Part shown: in pieces, positions 8,114 to 17,293 of the stretch
Numbering within the stretch: the stretch's first letter is position 1
How the letters are laid out: every line of letters starts with the position of its first letter
DNA from: Paenibacillus oceani
GTDB lineage: Bacteria; Bacillota; Bacilli; Paenibacillales; NBRC-103111
NCBI RefSeq assembly: GCF_014705615.1
Contig: NZ_JACXJA010000031.1
Coordinates: 1 to 64,000, forward strand
Reading direction: 5' to 3'
Length of the DNA: 64,000 bases
Position numbers and translations under genes: made by a program
Notes under the pieces: generated by a model
What the model was told of the DNA's origin: nothing
The model's database searches: none
Seen by the model: only the letters and a program-made list of their open reading frames with translations

Positions 8114-8563
8114 TTAAATCAAAACCTTGATTACGATTTTTTTGACGGCTTGAGCCGCCTCCAGCTGGATGGCAGGCATATGCACGTCATGCGGAGCGAA
8201 CACGGCAAAGTGTCCTTCCCGTAGCGTGAAGAAGTCGCCGGATGCCGAGAATAAAGCGTAATCCCCATCGCGATCATAGGGGCGGGTCACTTCCGTCCGG
8301 TCGATCGGGACGTACCCCAGCGCTTCGCAACCTTCCGCCATGTACTGGACGTCCAGATATTGCCGGTGCGCTTCCCACAGCCCCTTCTCCCTCGGCTTCG
8401 TCTCGTAGTGCTGGACGAGCGCGTATACATGGTCGCCGTCGATTTCGTATTTGCCCGGCTCAAGCGCCTTGCAGTCATGGGTTTCCAGAAACAACGCCGC
8501 CCGCTCCAATCTGGGGCTCACGCTCGAATATTGTCTGATATGCTGCAACGAATCTGTAATCAT
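8114..8563 (-). CDS. YhcH/YjgK/YiaL family sugar-related protein
   Basis: This 149-residue protein is a complete DUF386 (YhcH/YjgK/YiaL, EbgC-like) cupin-fold protein. Recognisable patterns are EIDGDHVYALVQHYET, EAHRQYLDVQYM and FAVFAPHDVHMP. Family members are beta-subunits or anomerase-like partners acting on sialic acid or other sugars; the substrate here is not predictable. It starts at ATG 8563 behind AGGGAGAGAAC. It is the last gene of a minus-strand carbohydrate block and is followed by its own terminator. Its neighbours suggest handling of a sugar released from a polysaccharide. Confidence 0.88.
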   Translation of the reverse strand: MITDSLQHIRQYSSVSPRLERAALFLETHDCKALEPGKYEIDGDHVYALVQHYETKPREKGLWEAHRQYLDVQYMAEGCEALGYVPIDRTEVTRPYDRDGDYALFSASGDFFTLREGHFAVFAPHDVHMPAIQLEAAQAVKKIVIKVLI

Positions 8564-8625
8564 GCAAGTTCTCTCCCTCTATATAACTTGATGTTCGCGT
8601 AGTCGGCACTTTCCCCGGGACCGAG

Positions 8626-9636
8626 TTATTGCCCGTCCAGTTGGCTTGGCGACAATTCGTTCAGCAACGGTTCACCCTGCACCAACCTTCGAACATTTTC
8701 AAGAAAAATCGACCAAATTCGTTCCATAAAGTGCGTGCTCTGCGACGACCCGGATATATGCGGCGTCATAATCACATTCGGAAAATCCCACAGCGGGTGG
8801 TCCGGCGGCATCGGGTAATGATAGTGCGTATCCAGGGCCGCCCCGGCGATCCATCCCTCGCGCAAGGCGCGCAGCAAAGCGTCTTCGCGGATAATCGGCC
8901 CCCGTGACGGATTCAGGACAAAAGCCGTTTGCGGCAGCGCGCGAAGCTCCTCTTCCCCGATCATCCCCTCCGTATGCTTCGTCAAAGGGACAGCCACAAC
9001 CAAAACATCCAAATCCCGCAAAAACGCCGCCTCTTGCCCGCTGGTGAACACCTGGTCCGGGAGCGTGCCGAGAGGATCACCGGTCCCGGGAACGCAGTAC
9101 GTATGGCCGCGCTCCTTCACATGATCCCGTACGAGCACTCGAACGTTCATGCCCATCGTCTTGGCGAGACGAGCCGTCTCCCGGCCGATTCCTCCGTACC
9201 CCCAGATCCCGACCTTGAAGCCGCGTATTTCCGTCTGATACCGGGCCGAGCGGTCCCATATTTTCTGTTCCTGGTTGCGGAGCATCCCGCGCATGTCGCG
9301 CGCCAGTTGAAACATCATCGCCAGATTCCATTCCGCGATCGGAACGTCAAACACGCCTTGCGCGTTGCAGACCCGCACGCCTCTTTCCGCCAAACCTATG
9401 TTTACGACCTGGTTATAACCGACCGTACTGATCTGAATCATACGAAGCGCTTCGCAGTCTTCCATATTCGTCGGCGGAAACGTACAAAACAAAACGTTCG
9501 TGTCTTTCGCAAGCTCCTTTGGAATCGGCTCCGGCTTCTCGCGGGGAGGGACCGTTTGTACCCGGACGCCGGGTACGTCCTGCAGCTGCTTCAGCTTCTC
9601 GCGGTCTACCGGCATATCGACCAATATGTTAAGCAT
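8626..9636 (-). CDS. D-2-hydroxyacid dehydrogenase (NAD-dependent)
   Basis: This 336-residue protein has the D-isomer-specific 2-hydroxyacid dehydrogenase layout. The NAD-binding Rossmann motif is GIWGYGGIGRETA (GxGxxG) and the catalytic Arg and His lie in NPSRGPI and TPHISG. Such enzymes interconvert 2-keto and D-2-hydroxy acids; the substrate is unknown. The ATG at 9636 is chosen because TTGGAGGAACTT lies just ahead; the 27 extra residues of the longer frame are not family-like. It lies about 60 bases before the YhcH-type gene and is probably co-transcribed with it. Its active site looks intact. Confidence 0.88.
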   Translation of the reverse strand: MLNILVDMPVDREKLKQLQDVPGVRVQTVPPREKPEPIPKELAKDTNVLFCTFPPTNMEDCEALRMIQISTVGYNQVVNIGLAERGVRVCNAQGVFDVPIAEWNLAMMFQLARDMRGMLRNQEQKIWDRSARYQTEIRGFKVGIWGYGGIGRETARLAKTMGMNVRVLVRDHVKERGHTYCVPGTGDPLGTLPDQVFTSGQEAAFLRDLDVLVVAVPLTKHTEGMIGEEELRALPQTAFVLNPSRGPIIREDALLRALREGWIAGAALDTHYHYPMPPDHPLWDFPNVIMTPHISGSSQSTHFMERIWSIFLENVRRLVQGEPLLNELSPSQLDGQ

Positions 9637-9723
9637 AAGTTCCTCCAACGGGTTCCCGAAAAGGTGGGGGGGCGTCGTCGATCCCGGCCTTGTTCGGGAG
9701 CCCTTCTTCATCTTCAAAACGAT

Positions 9724-10614
9724 TTAAAACCGATTGCCGTGAACGGTAATGCGTCCCCGTTGAGGATTGTACAGGGATGGCGTTCCGGCCACGTTGCGCC
9801 ACACCTGAAACGTTTCTCCGGAAGCGGTACTTCCGTTATGGCTGACCTTGATCCAATCCCCATTATTCAGATTTGTTGTCAGGTGAAGCGCACGCTCTCC
9901 CACGGGAAGATTACGCTTATACAGCAGTGTGAATGTTCCGTCGCTTACCTTAACCACTCTCTGCACATTATCCGATGCGGCCAGCATCGTTGCATCCGCG
10001 CCGTTGGCCGTAGTGTTTGCATCGAATACGGCCCAGGCCAGTGCGCCGTTCAGCGCCTCAATAGCGGTACCGCGGCCATTGGCACCGTGGATGGCTACGC
10101 GATTCGGCAACAGGATTTTGCGGGATAGTCCTATTTTGCCGCGAGGCAAATGAACCCTCATGCCGGAGGCCATATTCGCCGCTGCCGCCGCATACTGGAT
10201 AGCAGCCTGCAACCCATCCGCATAATCGGCACTGTCATTGTCGACACCGAACCAGCCGGCATCCACCTCATAGTCGCTGTATTGTCGAATCCATTTTCCA
10301 ACAGTCACGCCGTCGTCATCCGGTGCGGTACTCGAACCGACATACATGAAATTTCCCGCGCCGAGCGAACTTCCGCCCTGTCTCCCATTCAGATATACGA
10401 CTTCTCCATCGAAGTCCGGGAGGAGCGTTCGTAATTCGGCGATGGAAGGAACCGTCCTCTTCACAGAAGCTGACATCATTTTCTTTTCCTCGCTTTCGGC
10501 ACCCGAGGCGACCACGGATATTCCCGTTCCGATCGTAGCCGCCGTGACGCCGGCCGCACCCAGAGCGAATAACGCCTGACGCCGGCTCACTTTCCTTTTC
10601 GCATCGTTCTCCAT
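9724..10614 (-). CDS. Tat-exported beta-helix (pectate-lyase-3-like) protein, short form
   Basis: This 296-residue protein starts with a twin-arginine signal peptide (SRRQALFALGAAG, followed by an Ala/Val-rich stretch), so it should be exported folded. The middle (about 120-215) resembles the start of a Pectate_lyase_3 beta-helix (AGWFGVDNDSADYADGLQAA, then HLPRGKIGLSRKI). It is much shorter than the 678-residue Tat protein at 50392, so most of the helix is absent and catalysis is doubtful. A ribosome binding site AAGGTTGGATC precedes the ATG at 10614. It sits between a sugar-binding lipoprotein and the dehydrogenase. It could be a phage-tail-like or wall-binding beta-helix rather than an enzyme. 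Confidence 0.65.
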   Translation of the reverse strand: MENDAKRKVSRRQALFALGAAGVTAATIGTGISVVASGAESEEKKMMSASVKRTVPSIAELRTLLPDFDGEVVYLNGRQGGSSLGAGNFMYVGSSTAPDDDGVTVGKWIRQYSDYEVDAGWFGVDNDSADYADGLQAAIQYAAAAANMASGMRVHLPRGKIGLSRKILLPNRVAIHGANGRGTAIEALNGALAWAVFDANTTANGADATMLAASDNVQRVVKVSDGTFTLLYKRNLPVGERALHLTTNLNNGDWIKVSHNGSTASGETFQVWRNVAGTPSLYNPQRGRITVHGNRF

Positions 10615-10664
10615 AGGTGATCCAACCTTTCGTATAACGATATACTAGCGGGTTTGTGATCAGG

Positions 10665-11990
10665 TTATTGGTTCTGAAGTTCCTGGATTTTCTTCAACGC
10701 GTCCTCTTCAGCCTTGCGCAAAGCCGTATTCACATCCAGCTTGCCCTGCATGACCTGGGTGCCGTAACTGCCGTATATGGCCGCGATCTGCACATCATAA
10801 GGGCCTTTATAAGGAACCGGGGCCATTTGGTTGTAGAATACCGCTCCCCAATTTTTATTTTTAAATACCGTCTCCTGCCCGAGCTCTTTTCGCGTCGCTT
10901 CGCTCTTAATTACCGGGATGTTTCCCGTTCTGGCCAATCCCTTCTGGATCTCGTCCGAGAGCATGTAATTCAGAACTTTCATGGCGGCGTCCTTGTTTCT
11001 GGCCATCTTGGTTATACCGTAATAGACCGAATACGGCTGCGCACCGACCCCGGGCGTTTCCTTGAACGTGGGCAGCGATACGATGTCCCAATCCAGCGAA
11101 CCCAGCAATTCCGTCCACGCCGGAATCAAACCGGATACATAGGGAAGCATGGCTACGTCCTTCTGGTACAAAAACTGGTTGACGATATGATCTTTCGCCT
11201 GCAGCAAGTAGTCCCTCACACCCGGTATTTCGGCAGGCGTTACAAAAAACGATTGGAAAAACTTTTTCCAGCCTTCATTTTGATTAATGGTCGGCAACGT
11301 GGTTTGCTTGTCGATATTCGGAATCGATAACGGATTCATATAGATCATATAATTCGGGAAAGGCGCGTATCCGATATATTGGACATCACCCTCCTTGCGG
11401 GTCATCTTGCGGGACAATTCGTTGATCTCGTCCCAAGTCATGCCGTCCTTCGGATACGGGACCCCGAATCTGTCGAAAATCGTTTTATTGTAATACAACA
11501 CCATCGCATTCGTCATAACGGGCAAAGCGTAAATCCCGTGGGAAGATGCTTCGACGCCGCTAATCATCGACGGGTCGAGCCGATTCAAGTCGACTTTGTG
11601 CTTCTTGATCAATTCGGTCATATCGTACTGGAAATCGAATGGAAAAACGTCAAATTCATAGTGTCCGACCGATGCGAAGTAGATGTCGAAATGCGTTTTG
11701 GCCGCCATCAAGTCCGCCAAATACGTTCCCGTTCCGGTACGTTCAATGAATTTGAACGTATAGTCAGGAAATTTCTTCCTCAAACTGTCGCCGAAAAGTT
11801 CATTAAAACTTTTTTCCGTAGCCCCATTTTGCGAGTAAAATACAATCTCCGCCGCTTCCGTCTCAGCCGCATGAGTGAGAGCGATTTTTTCGGTGTCATT
11901 GCCGACCTTTTCTTTGCTGCCGCTGCTGCATGCGGAGAGAAGCGAAGCTGCAATGCAGATTACTCCGATTGCTTTTCCCATTTTCACCAT
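10665..11990 (-). CDS. ABC-type sugar-binding lipoprotein (family 1)
   Basis: This 441-residue protein has a lipoprotein signal peptide with lipobox LSAC at Cys21 and then an extracellular solute-binding family 1 fold. Typical patterns are YYNKTIFDRFG, PKDGMTWDEI and YVSGLIPAWTE. Such proteins bind oligosaccharides outside the membrane and deliver them to an ABC permease. No permease gene lies anywhere near, so the partner must be elsewhere. It is paralogous to the lipoprotein at 34008 (both carry PYPKDGMTW and similar N-terminal halves). It begins at ATG 11990 behind an AGGGGG site and lies between the glycosidase-like gene and the Tat gene, so the block probably handles one polysaccharide. 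Confidence 0.85.
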   Translation of the reverse strand: MVKMGKAIGVICIAASLLSACSSGSKEKVGNDTEKIALTHAAETEAAEIVFYSQNGATEKSFNELFGDSLRKKFPDYTFKFIERTGTGTYLADLMAAKTHFDIYFASVGHYEFDVFPFDFQYDMTELIKKHKVDLNRLDPSMISGVEASSHGIYALPVMTNAMVLYYNKTIFDRFGVPYPKDGMTWDEINELSRKMTRKEGDVQYIGYAPFPNYMIYMNPLSIPNIDKQTTLPTINQNEGWKKFFQSFFVTPAEIPGVRDYLLQAKDHIVNQFLYQKDVAMLPYVSGLIPAWTELLGSLDWDIVSLPTFKETPGVGAQPYSVYYGITKMARNKDAAMKVLNYMLSDEIQKGLARTGNIPVIKSEATRKELGQETVFKNKNWGAVFYNQMAPVPYKGPYDVQIAAIYGSYGTQVMQGKLDVNTALRKAEEDALKKIQELQNQ

Positions 11991-12053
11991 GTACTTAGCC
12001 CCCTATCCAATTACTAAGCCCTCTCGATCGCAAACCGCATCCCCATAAGCAAA

Positions 12054-13589
12054 TTAATTCGTACAAACTCCGTACACCGCGTATAAGCGGGGATTGATCC
12101 GTTCCGTCTTTTCAAGATGAACCCGAACCCGGACCTGCCGGCCGGACAACTGCGTCAGCTCTCCCCCCGGCCATTCGACCACGGAATCGAAACCGTCCTG
12201 CCGTACGATCCCGCTGTTGCTGCCGGAAAACTCCGGGATCAATTGAAAACGCTCGTCGGACAGCTCGATCCGGATTCCCGCCGCATCCTCAGCGTTGAGC
12301 CTCCACTCGAATTTCCCTTCCGGCAGCACCATCGGCACTGACCATACGGAGCCTTCCGTCTGATCCGGGTACACGTTCAGGGACCCCCATCGGTCGCGCG
12401 GGAGTATGGCCAGCGCTACTTCACCATAATAATCTTCCGTCAAGTCCCCCTCCGGACGCCAAGCGTTCCTCCATCGTCCATGGTAAATCCATGTCTCATC
12501 TCCGATATTCAAAATACCGTTCGACTGACACAGCACCGTTTGCAGCTGTTTGCCGGGCACCGGCGTCGCCGGCGACTCCCCTGCATGCAAATAAACATGC
12601 CCCTTGACTGGCTCGCGGTAGCGAATGCCATCGTCGCTTAGCACCAGGCCGAAGTCTCCGGAAATGTCCGCGAACGGTTCCCGATGGTGCCAAATGCAGT
12701 ACAGCCCGACCGCCACATTGCCGTACACAAGAGGGGCCGTTCCGAGATGCACCTGGTCGTAGATTTTGGTCATTCCGCGCTGACGGGGATCTTGCGGTTC
12801 CGGAAGTGCGAACGACTCCGCGCTTTCCTGCAGCCAATGCTCGAAATCCGGCGATATATGAACGAAGCCCTGCCTGCCCCGGGGGGCCCCGCCTTCTCCT
12901 CTGCGGTATGGCTCTATAGACTGACCGTTTACGATGTAGTAGCCGTTGTAGGCATAGAAGGAGCAATGCTCGACGAATTCCCGGACAAGCCCTCTGGGGC
13001 CGGCGGTCCAGCGGATGCCGTCCGGACTTGTCGCCGTGCGCATCGTAGGCGCATTGCGGCTTGACTCGGTATGAATGTAATACTGATACACCATTTTGTA
13101 TCGCCGATTCGGGTCCGGGTCCTGTTCATCTTTAATAATCGTCGGGCAATGAATGAGCGTATCGGGAAGATCGATCGCATTATGATGGACGCTGCCTCTA
13201 AATTTCAATTGGCCGAGATTCGGCTTCACCCAATGAAGGCCGTCATCGCTTTCCGCATAGCAGATCGGCCCCATCATCAACCGTTGCAGGGCGGGCCTTT
13301 TCTTCAACCACTCCCGGTCTTCGGAGGGCATGTCGGGATTCATCCCGAGGCTCATCCCCACGTACCACATTCGAAACTTCCCGCCATCGTGCAGCACGGT
13401 CCCGTAAAATTGCGCGGCAATCGAGTCCGGCGCATTGGGATCGCTCGAAGGAGCCAGCACCGGCTCTTTTCTTACTTGCGGCTTATTGAAATGGAGGGAC
13501 ACATTTTTGCGAAATGGAAAATAACTGTCATCCATTCCGAACAAGACGGCACGATCAGTTTTTATGCCCGTAGAAGGAAAAGTAAACAT
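12054..13589 (-). CDS. Five-bladed beta-propeller, glycosidase-like protein
   Basis: This 511-residue protein has repeated propeller-type motifs (FRMWYVG, MVYQYYIHTES, GIRWTAGPRG and later VLSDDGIRYREP) seen in GH32/GH43-like five-bladed propellers. It has no signal peptide, so a cytoplasmic role on an imported sugar is likely. Its C-terminus has a beta-sandwich-like stretch (about 400-500), as in GH32 proteins. The ATG at 13589 follows AAAGGAGCGATTCT. Its neighbour is the sugar-binding lipoprotein about 60 bases downstream, so the two may form one operon. The catalytic acids were not identified with confidence. Confidence 0.7.
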   Translation of the reverse strand: MFTFPSTGIKTDRAVLFGMDDSYFPFRKNVSLHFNKPQVRKEPVLAPSSDPNAPDSIAAQFYGTVLHDGGKFRMWYVGMSLGMNPDMPSEDREWLKKRPALQRLMMGPICYAESDDGLHWVKPNLGQLKFRGSVHHNAIDLPDTLIHCPTIIKDEQDPDPNRRYKMVYQYYIHTESSRNAPTMRTATSPDGIRWTAGPRGLVREFVEHCSFYAYNGYYIVNGQSIEPYRRGEGGAPRGRQGFVHISPDFEHWLQESAESFALPEPQDPRQRGMTKIYDQVHLGTAPLVYGNVAVGLYCIWHHREPFADISGDFGLVLSDDGIRYREPVKGHVYLHAGESPATPVPGKQLQTVLCQSNGILNIGDETWIYHGRWRNAWRPEGDLTEDYYGEVALAILPRDRWGSLNVYPDQTEGSVWSVPMVLPEGKFEWRLNAEDAAGIRIELSDERFQLIPEFSGSNSGIVRQDGFDSVVEWPGGELTQLSGRQVRVRVHLEKTERINPRLYAVYGVCTN

Positions 13590-13713
13590 AGAATCGCTCC
13601 TTTTTTTGTTGCTCTATAAAGTTGAACTCATGCAAATGGAAGTCCCTTTTCTTTTCTCACGCTACATGGAGAGTTACCATCGAAGATATTTAGTTCAACT
13701 CACATAGGTGTAA

Positions 13714-14562
13714 TTACCAGTTCAACTGCTGGAAGCTCCCGGTTTGCGCAGACTCCCTCGCCTTCAGACACATGTACGCGCTGAGCATTCCGTCATTCAA
13801 GGACGAAATCGATCGTCCCTCGCCGCGGATGACTTGAATAAAGTTGCGTGCCAATGCGGCGTCGCCGCCGGAGTGTCCGTTTTCGGCTTCCAGCTCATAA
13901 GTATCCACTCTTGGCTTATGATGCAGAAACACTCGAATTTTGCCGGAAAAATCAAATTCCAGCGTACCCTTGTACCCGATCAGCCGTGCTCCCCGCAATC
14001 CCGCTTTGCGGCGGACGAAGAAGTTCTGAGAGTAGGAAACGTGCATCCCGCTCTCATACCGGATCAAAGCGCTGCCCGAATCCTCGTTGCCCGTATCCTC
14101 GGCATAACAACACGACTCCCATTGCCAGGCCTGCCCTTCTTCGCAAGTATCGTTTTCGTCGCAATCCGCGCACTTGAGCCCCGCAGGCTTATTCCCTTTA
14201 AATACTTGCTTGGAGGTCATCGCGCAAATTTGGGTAGGCTTTGCCTGTAAAATGAAATTAAGATAGTCGAAATCATGCGTCGCTTTTTGCAAAAAAAGTC
14301 CGCCCGTCTCTCCTTCGTCCCGATACCAGCCTTTGAAACAAACGAAATGAGAAAGCGTTTTCATCATGTGATTAGCCAACCCGCTTTCATTCGCGACTGT
14401 TTCAACAAAAAAACGGAATGACCCCCTCGGTTTACCGAGCCATGGAACCAAAAACAGCATTGCCTCGCTCAACAGCAACTGGTATGACGATCTGCGAAGC
14501 CGTACCACCTCCTTGTATGCCGCACTCGCTTCGGCGACTCTCCTCGAATACGTGTAACACAA
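13714..14562 (-). pseudogene. Gfo/Idh/MocA-type oxidoreductase lacking its N-terminal domain
   Basis: The 282-residue frame matches only the C-terminal half of Gfo/Idh/MocA oxidoreductases. The pattern GLFLQKATHDFDYLNFI holds the conserved HD pair, and the tail ends as in intact members. The NAD-binding Rossmann domain (about 120 residues with a GxGxxG motif) is missing and no such frame lies directly upstream. The first 60 residues look like out-of-frame sequence, so the gene is truncated. It has a Cys-rich insert (CADCDENDTCEEG) that could bind metal. It is the first gene of the minus-strand carbohydrate block, consistent with a former sugar oxidoreductase. Confidence 0.6.
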
Positions 14563-14650
14563 GTGTAGCGGACGTAACCGTCAGCCAACAACAAGATGAG
14601 CGGACATCTTTTCGCGGAAAGTGTCCCGATACAGGAACGAACGAAAATAA

Positions 14651-14682
14651 GAAAAGCTTCTAAACGACTAAACGAAGCTTTC
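14651..14682 (-). terminator. Possible terminator
   Basis: AAAGCTTC and GAAGCTTT pair around a 13-base loop; on the minus strand TTCTTATTTTCG follows. No minus-strand gene ends directly upstream of it; it would close transcripts coming from the repeat region. Confidence 0.4.
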
Positions 14683-14767
14683 CCACGTCGAATGACCCAG
14701 CGTAAGAGGTTGCTTTTCTAGAGAAATGATACCTTCTTTACTCTTAAGAATAACCGGAGCATCCGGA

Positions 14768-15160
14768 CGTCCTTTGTCGCGCAGACCCACACGTTGATAC
14801 GCGGGAGGGGATGGGTACCTTCGCTCCAGCCGCTCGTAGATGAGATTTTGCAGGAACAACTCGACTCCAAATGAAGCCTGTTCCCCTCCATTTTGTGAGC
14901 AGGTTGTGTTCCCCTTCGCCAAACCGTATGCACCGAGCTCTGAACAAAATAAGAGTCTTTGGCACCTCCTATTTTCGGCCTTTTCGACAAACCAAAGGGA
15001 ATAGAGGCGGTTTGCACCCCTTATTTCAACCAACTGCTGGGGAGTAGACCCTTTTCGCGGATTTTAGCGGCTTCAAACCACTCTTATTTCTTGTCCAATC
15101 GAGGTTTCGGACGAAATAAAGGGTACAAACCGCTCTTACTGCGTTCGTTCGCTCCAGCCC
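14768..15160. repeat. Dispersed intergenic repeat, copy 2 (core 14945-15155)
   Basis: This copy matches copies 1 and 3 over the core and matches copy 3 further to the left, from about 14768 (shared ACCCACA, then GCTCCAG, AACTCGACTCC and AATGAAGCC). The internal unit AAACCGCTCTTA occurs once and AAACCACTCTTATT once in one orientation, and AGAGGCGGTTTG in the other, giving a palindromic fold. On the minus strand all three copies can be read as similar peptides (here NKSGLKPLKSAKRV), but no ribosome binding site supports translation. The right end runs into the terminator of the siderophore operon. Confidence 0.75.
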
Positions 15161-15168
15161 AAAAAGCC

Positions 15169-15198
15169 AAAAGACACCTACCAGGGATAGGTGTCTTT
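15169..15198 (-). terminator. Terminator of the siderophore-uptake operon, GACACC type
   Basis: AAAAGACACCTA pairs with TAGGTGTCTTT around CCAGGGA. On the minus strand it lies about 30 bases past the permease stop codon at 15227 and is followed by TTTTGGCTTTTT. Confidence 0.8.
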
Positions 15199-15226
15199 CC
15201 AGATTCTCTCCCATAGGTTGGCGCCG

Positions 15227-17293
15227 TCACTTCCGCACCGCGCTCCGGTACATAAGCATAAGCAAATACGGCGTACCGAGCAGAGCTACGATTATGCCCG
15301 AGGGGATTTCTTTCGGCGCGATGACTGTTTTGCCGATCAGGTCGGCTGCGACGAGAAGCAGGGCGCCGATCAACGCGGAAAGCACGACGGCTCTGCGATG
15401 GTGGTGGCCGACCAGCAGACGGACCGCATGCGGCGCTAGCAGCCCGATAAATCCGATCGAGCCGACGGCGGAGGCCGCCGCTGCCGCCAGCAGCACGGCG
15501 ATTGCGGTCGCAATCAGACGCGTGCTCTGAAGCTTCAGCCCTAGTCCCAGCGACACTTGATCCCCGAAGGCAAGCAGGTCCATTCTCTTCCCGAGCCGCC
15601 ATGCGAACGGTCCGAGCAAGCCGACCGCGATAACGAGACGCAGCAATTCGTCGTAACCGCGCGCATAAGTGCTGCCAGCCAGCCACGCCAGCCCCGGCGC
15701 CGCGGCGATTCCGGATTTGATTACGAAAAACTGGATGCCCGCCGTCCCGATCGCGGAGACGGCAATCCCGACCAGAATAAGGACGATCGGATTAAATCCT
15801 TTCCGCCAGGAAAACGCGTATACGAGGACCGCCGCCATCACCGCGCCGGCGATGGCCCCTACAGGCAGCATCGCGGCCGAAGCCTGCGGCCATAACACGA
15901 TGACGGCAAGCGCCCCGAAGCCTGCTCCCGAGGTGACCCCGATAACCGACGGATCGGCGAGCGGGTTGCGCACGGCGCCCTGCATCATCGAGCCGGCAAT
16001 CGCCAGCGCCGCGCCTGCGAACGCCGCGACCAATATGCGGGGAAGACGCAGGTCCATCACGACGCTGCGCACAAACTCCTGGCCTCCGCCCGTCATCGCA
16101 AGCCATACCTCGCTTATGGACAGCCGCAAAGTGCCCACCATTAACCCGCCGGTAATCAAGACCGCCAGCAGGAGCAAAGCCCCAGCGACGAGTACCGGAT
16201 ACGGAATGCGCGCACCGGTTGCACCGATACTCATGGACGAGCCGTTTTCCTGAGTCTGCCGGTCCTTCATCACGCGTACGGTAAGCCAGATGAGCCACGG
16301 CGCGCCGATCAGGGCCGTAACCGCCCCCGCCGGCAGCTCGCCGATCGAGCTGCGGAACATCCGGGCGATCGTATCGGCGCCGACCAGAATTACCGCCCCC
16401 CATAAGGCGCTGGCCGGCAGCAGGTACAGATGGCGGCGCAGGCCCATCAGCCGGATCAGATGCGGCGCGATCAAGCCGACGAAGCCGATCGGTCCGACGA
16501 CGCTTACCGTCACGCCGGCAAGCAGGACAGCGGCAGCGATGCCGGTGAAGCGCGCCGTGTCCACCTTCTGGCCGAGGGAACGGGCCGTCTCCTCCCCAAG
16601 CTCCAGCATGTCGAAAGCGCGTGCGCGAAACATCACAAAAACGATTCCGACGATAATCCAAGGCGCGGCATATTGTACGCCGCTCCAGTCGTTCTGTACG
16701 AGCGAGCCGGCTCCCCAGGCAAGCAGCTGGGACGCTTCGGTCTCGAACAGCAGCTGCAGCGCGCTCGTGAAAGAAGAGAGCACCAGGCCGACAATCATGC
16801 CGGCCACCGCCATTCGTACCGGCGTGCCCCGCTTGCCTCCCGCGATCAAATAGGTCATCGCCGCAGCGCCGAGCGCTCCCGCAAGGCCAAGCAGCAGCGG
16901 AGCGCCGGCCTTTAAGGCGGGCAGAAATATAGCCGCCGCCATAATCACAAAGTAAGCGCCGGCGTTTAAGCCGAACGTCGACGCCGATGCGAGCGGATTG
17001 CGCGTTACGGTTTGCAGCAGCGCACCGCACACAGCGAGCGCGGCGCCAGCGAGAAGTCCCATGACCGCTCTCGGCAGGCGTACGCCCCGCACCATATGAT
17101 GCGCGGGATTGTCCTGCGGATTGGCGATCGCCTCCACCACTTGGCGCAGTGTAATGTCTGCTTCGCCGTACGTCAGACTGACGAAAAGAAGGGCGGCGAG
17201 TATAACGAAGCCGCCCCCGAATACGAATGCCGTCGTCCATCCCGCTGGCCGGGCGGCATCCATCATGATCGAATGGGTTCTCATGCTGGTCAT
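15227..17293 (-). CDS. Fused FecCD/FhuB-type siderophore permease
   Basis: This 688-residue protein contains two complete FecCD permease halves in one chain. The first spans about residues 20-340 and the second about 350-688. Each half has the hallmark PRAVMGLLAGAALAVCGALLQ or PRILVAAFAGAALAIAGSMMQ, followed by NPLA, and the late GFIGLLAPH or GFVGLIAPH motif before the last helices. Fused permeases of this type (FhuB) need no partner permease. The ATG at 17293 overlaps the stop of the upstream binding-protein gene as ATGA, so the two genes are translationally coupled. The usual FhuC-type ATPase gene is absent here, so a shared ATPase elsewhere must energise uptake. Iron regulation follows from the Fur site at 18390. 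Confidence 0.9.
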   Translation of the reverse strand: MTSMRTHSIMMDAARPAGWTTAFVFGGGFVILAALLFVSLTYGEADITLRQVVEAIANPQDNPAHHMVRGVRLPRAVMGLLAGAALAVCGALLQTVTRNPLASASTFGLNAGAYFVIMAAAIFLPALKAGAPLLLGLAGALGAAAMTYLIAGGKRGTPVRMAVAGMIVGLVLSSFTSALQLLFETEASQLLAWGAGSLVQNDWSGVQYAAPWIIVGIVFVMFRARAFDMLELGEETARSLGQKVDTARFTGIAAAVLLAGVTVSVVGPIGFVGLIAPHLIRLMGLRRHLYLLPASALWGAVILVGADTIARMFRSSIGELPAGAVTALIGAPWLIWLTVRVMKDRQTQENGSSMSIGATGARIPYPVLVAGALLLLAVLITGGLMVGTLRLSISEVWLAMTGGGQEFVRSVVMDLRLPRILVAAFAGAALAIAGSMMQGAVRNPLADPSVIGVTSGAGFGALAVIVLWPQASAAMLPVGAIAGAVMAAVLVYAFSWRKGFNPIVLILVGIAVSAIGTAGIQFFVIKSGIAAAPGLAWLAGSTYARGYDELLRLVIAVGLLGPFAWRLGKRMDLLAFGDQVSLGLGLKLQSTRLIATAIAVLLAAAAASAVGSIGFIGLLAPHAVRLLVGHHHRRAVVLSALIGALLLVAADLIGKTVIAPKEIPSGIIVALLGTPYLLMLMYRSAVRK

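Noticed and set aside
8929-10128. 399-residue plus-strand ORF opposite the dehydrogenase and Tat genes
   Set aside because: Antisense shadow of two genes with clear family motifs and ribosome binding sites on the other strand.
15792-17240. 482-residue minus-strand ORF inside the permease gene
   Set aside because: Same strand but different frame; Arg-rich composition typical of a GC-rich shadow. The permease frame has full FecCD motifs.
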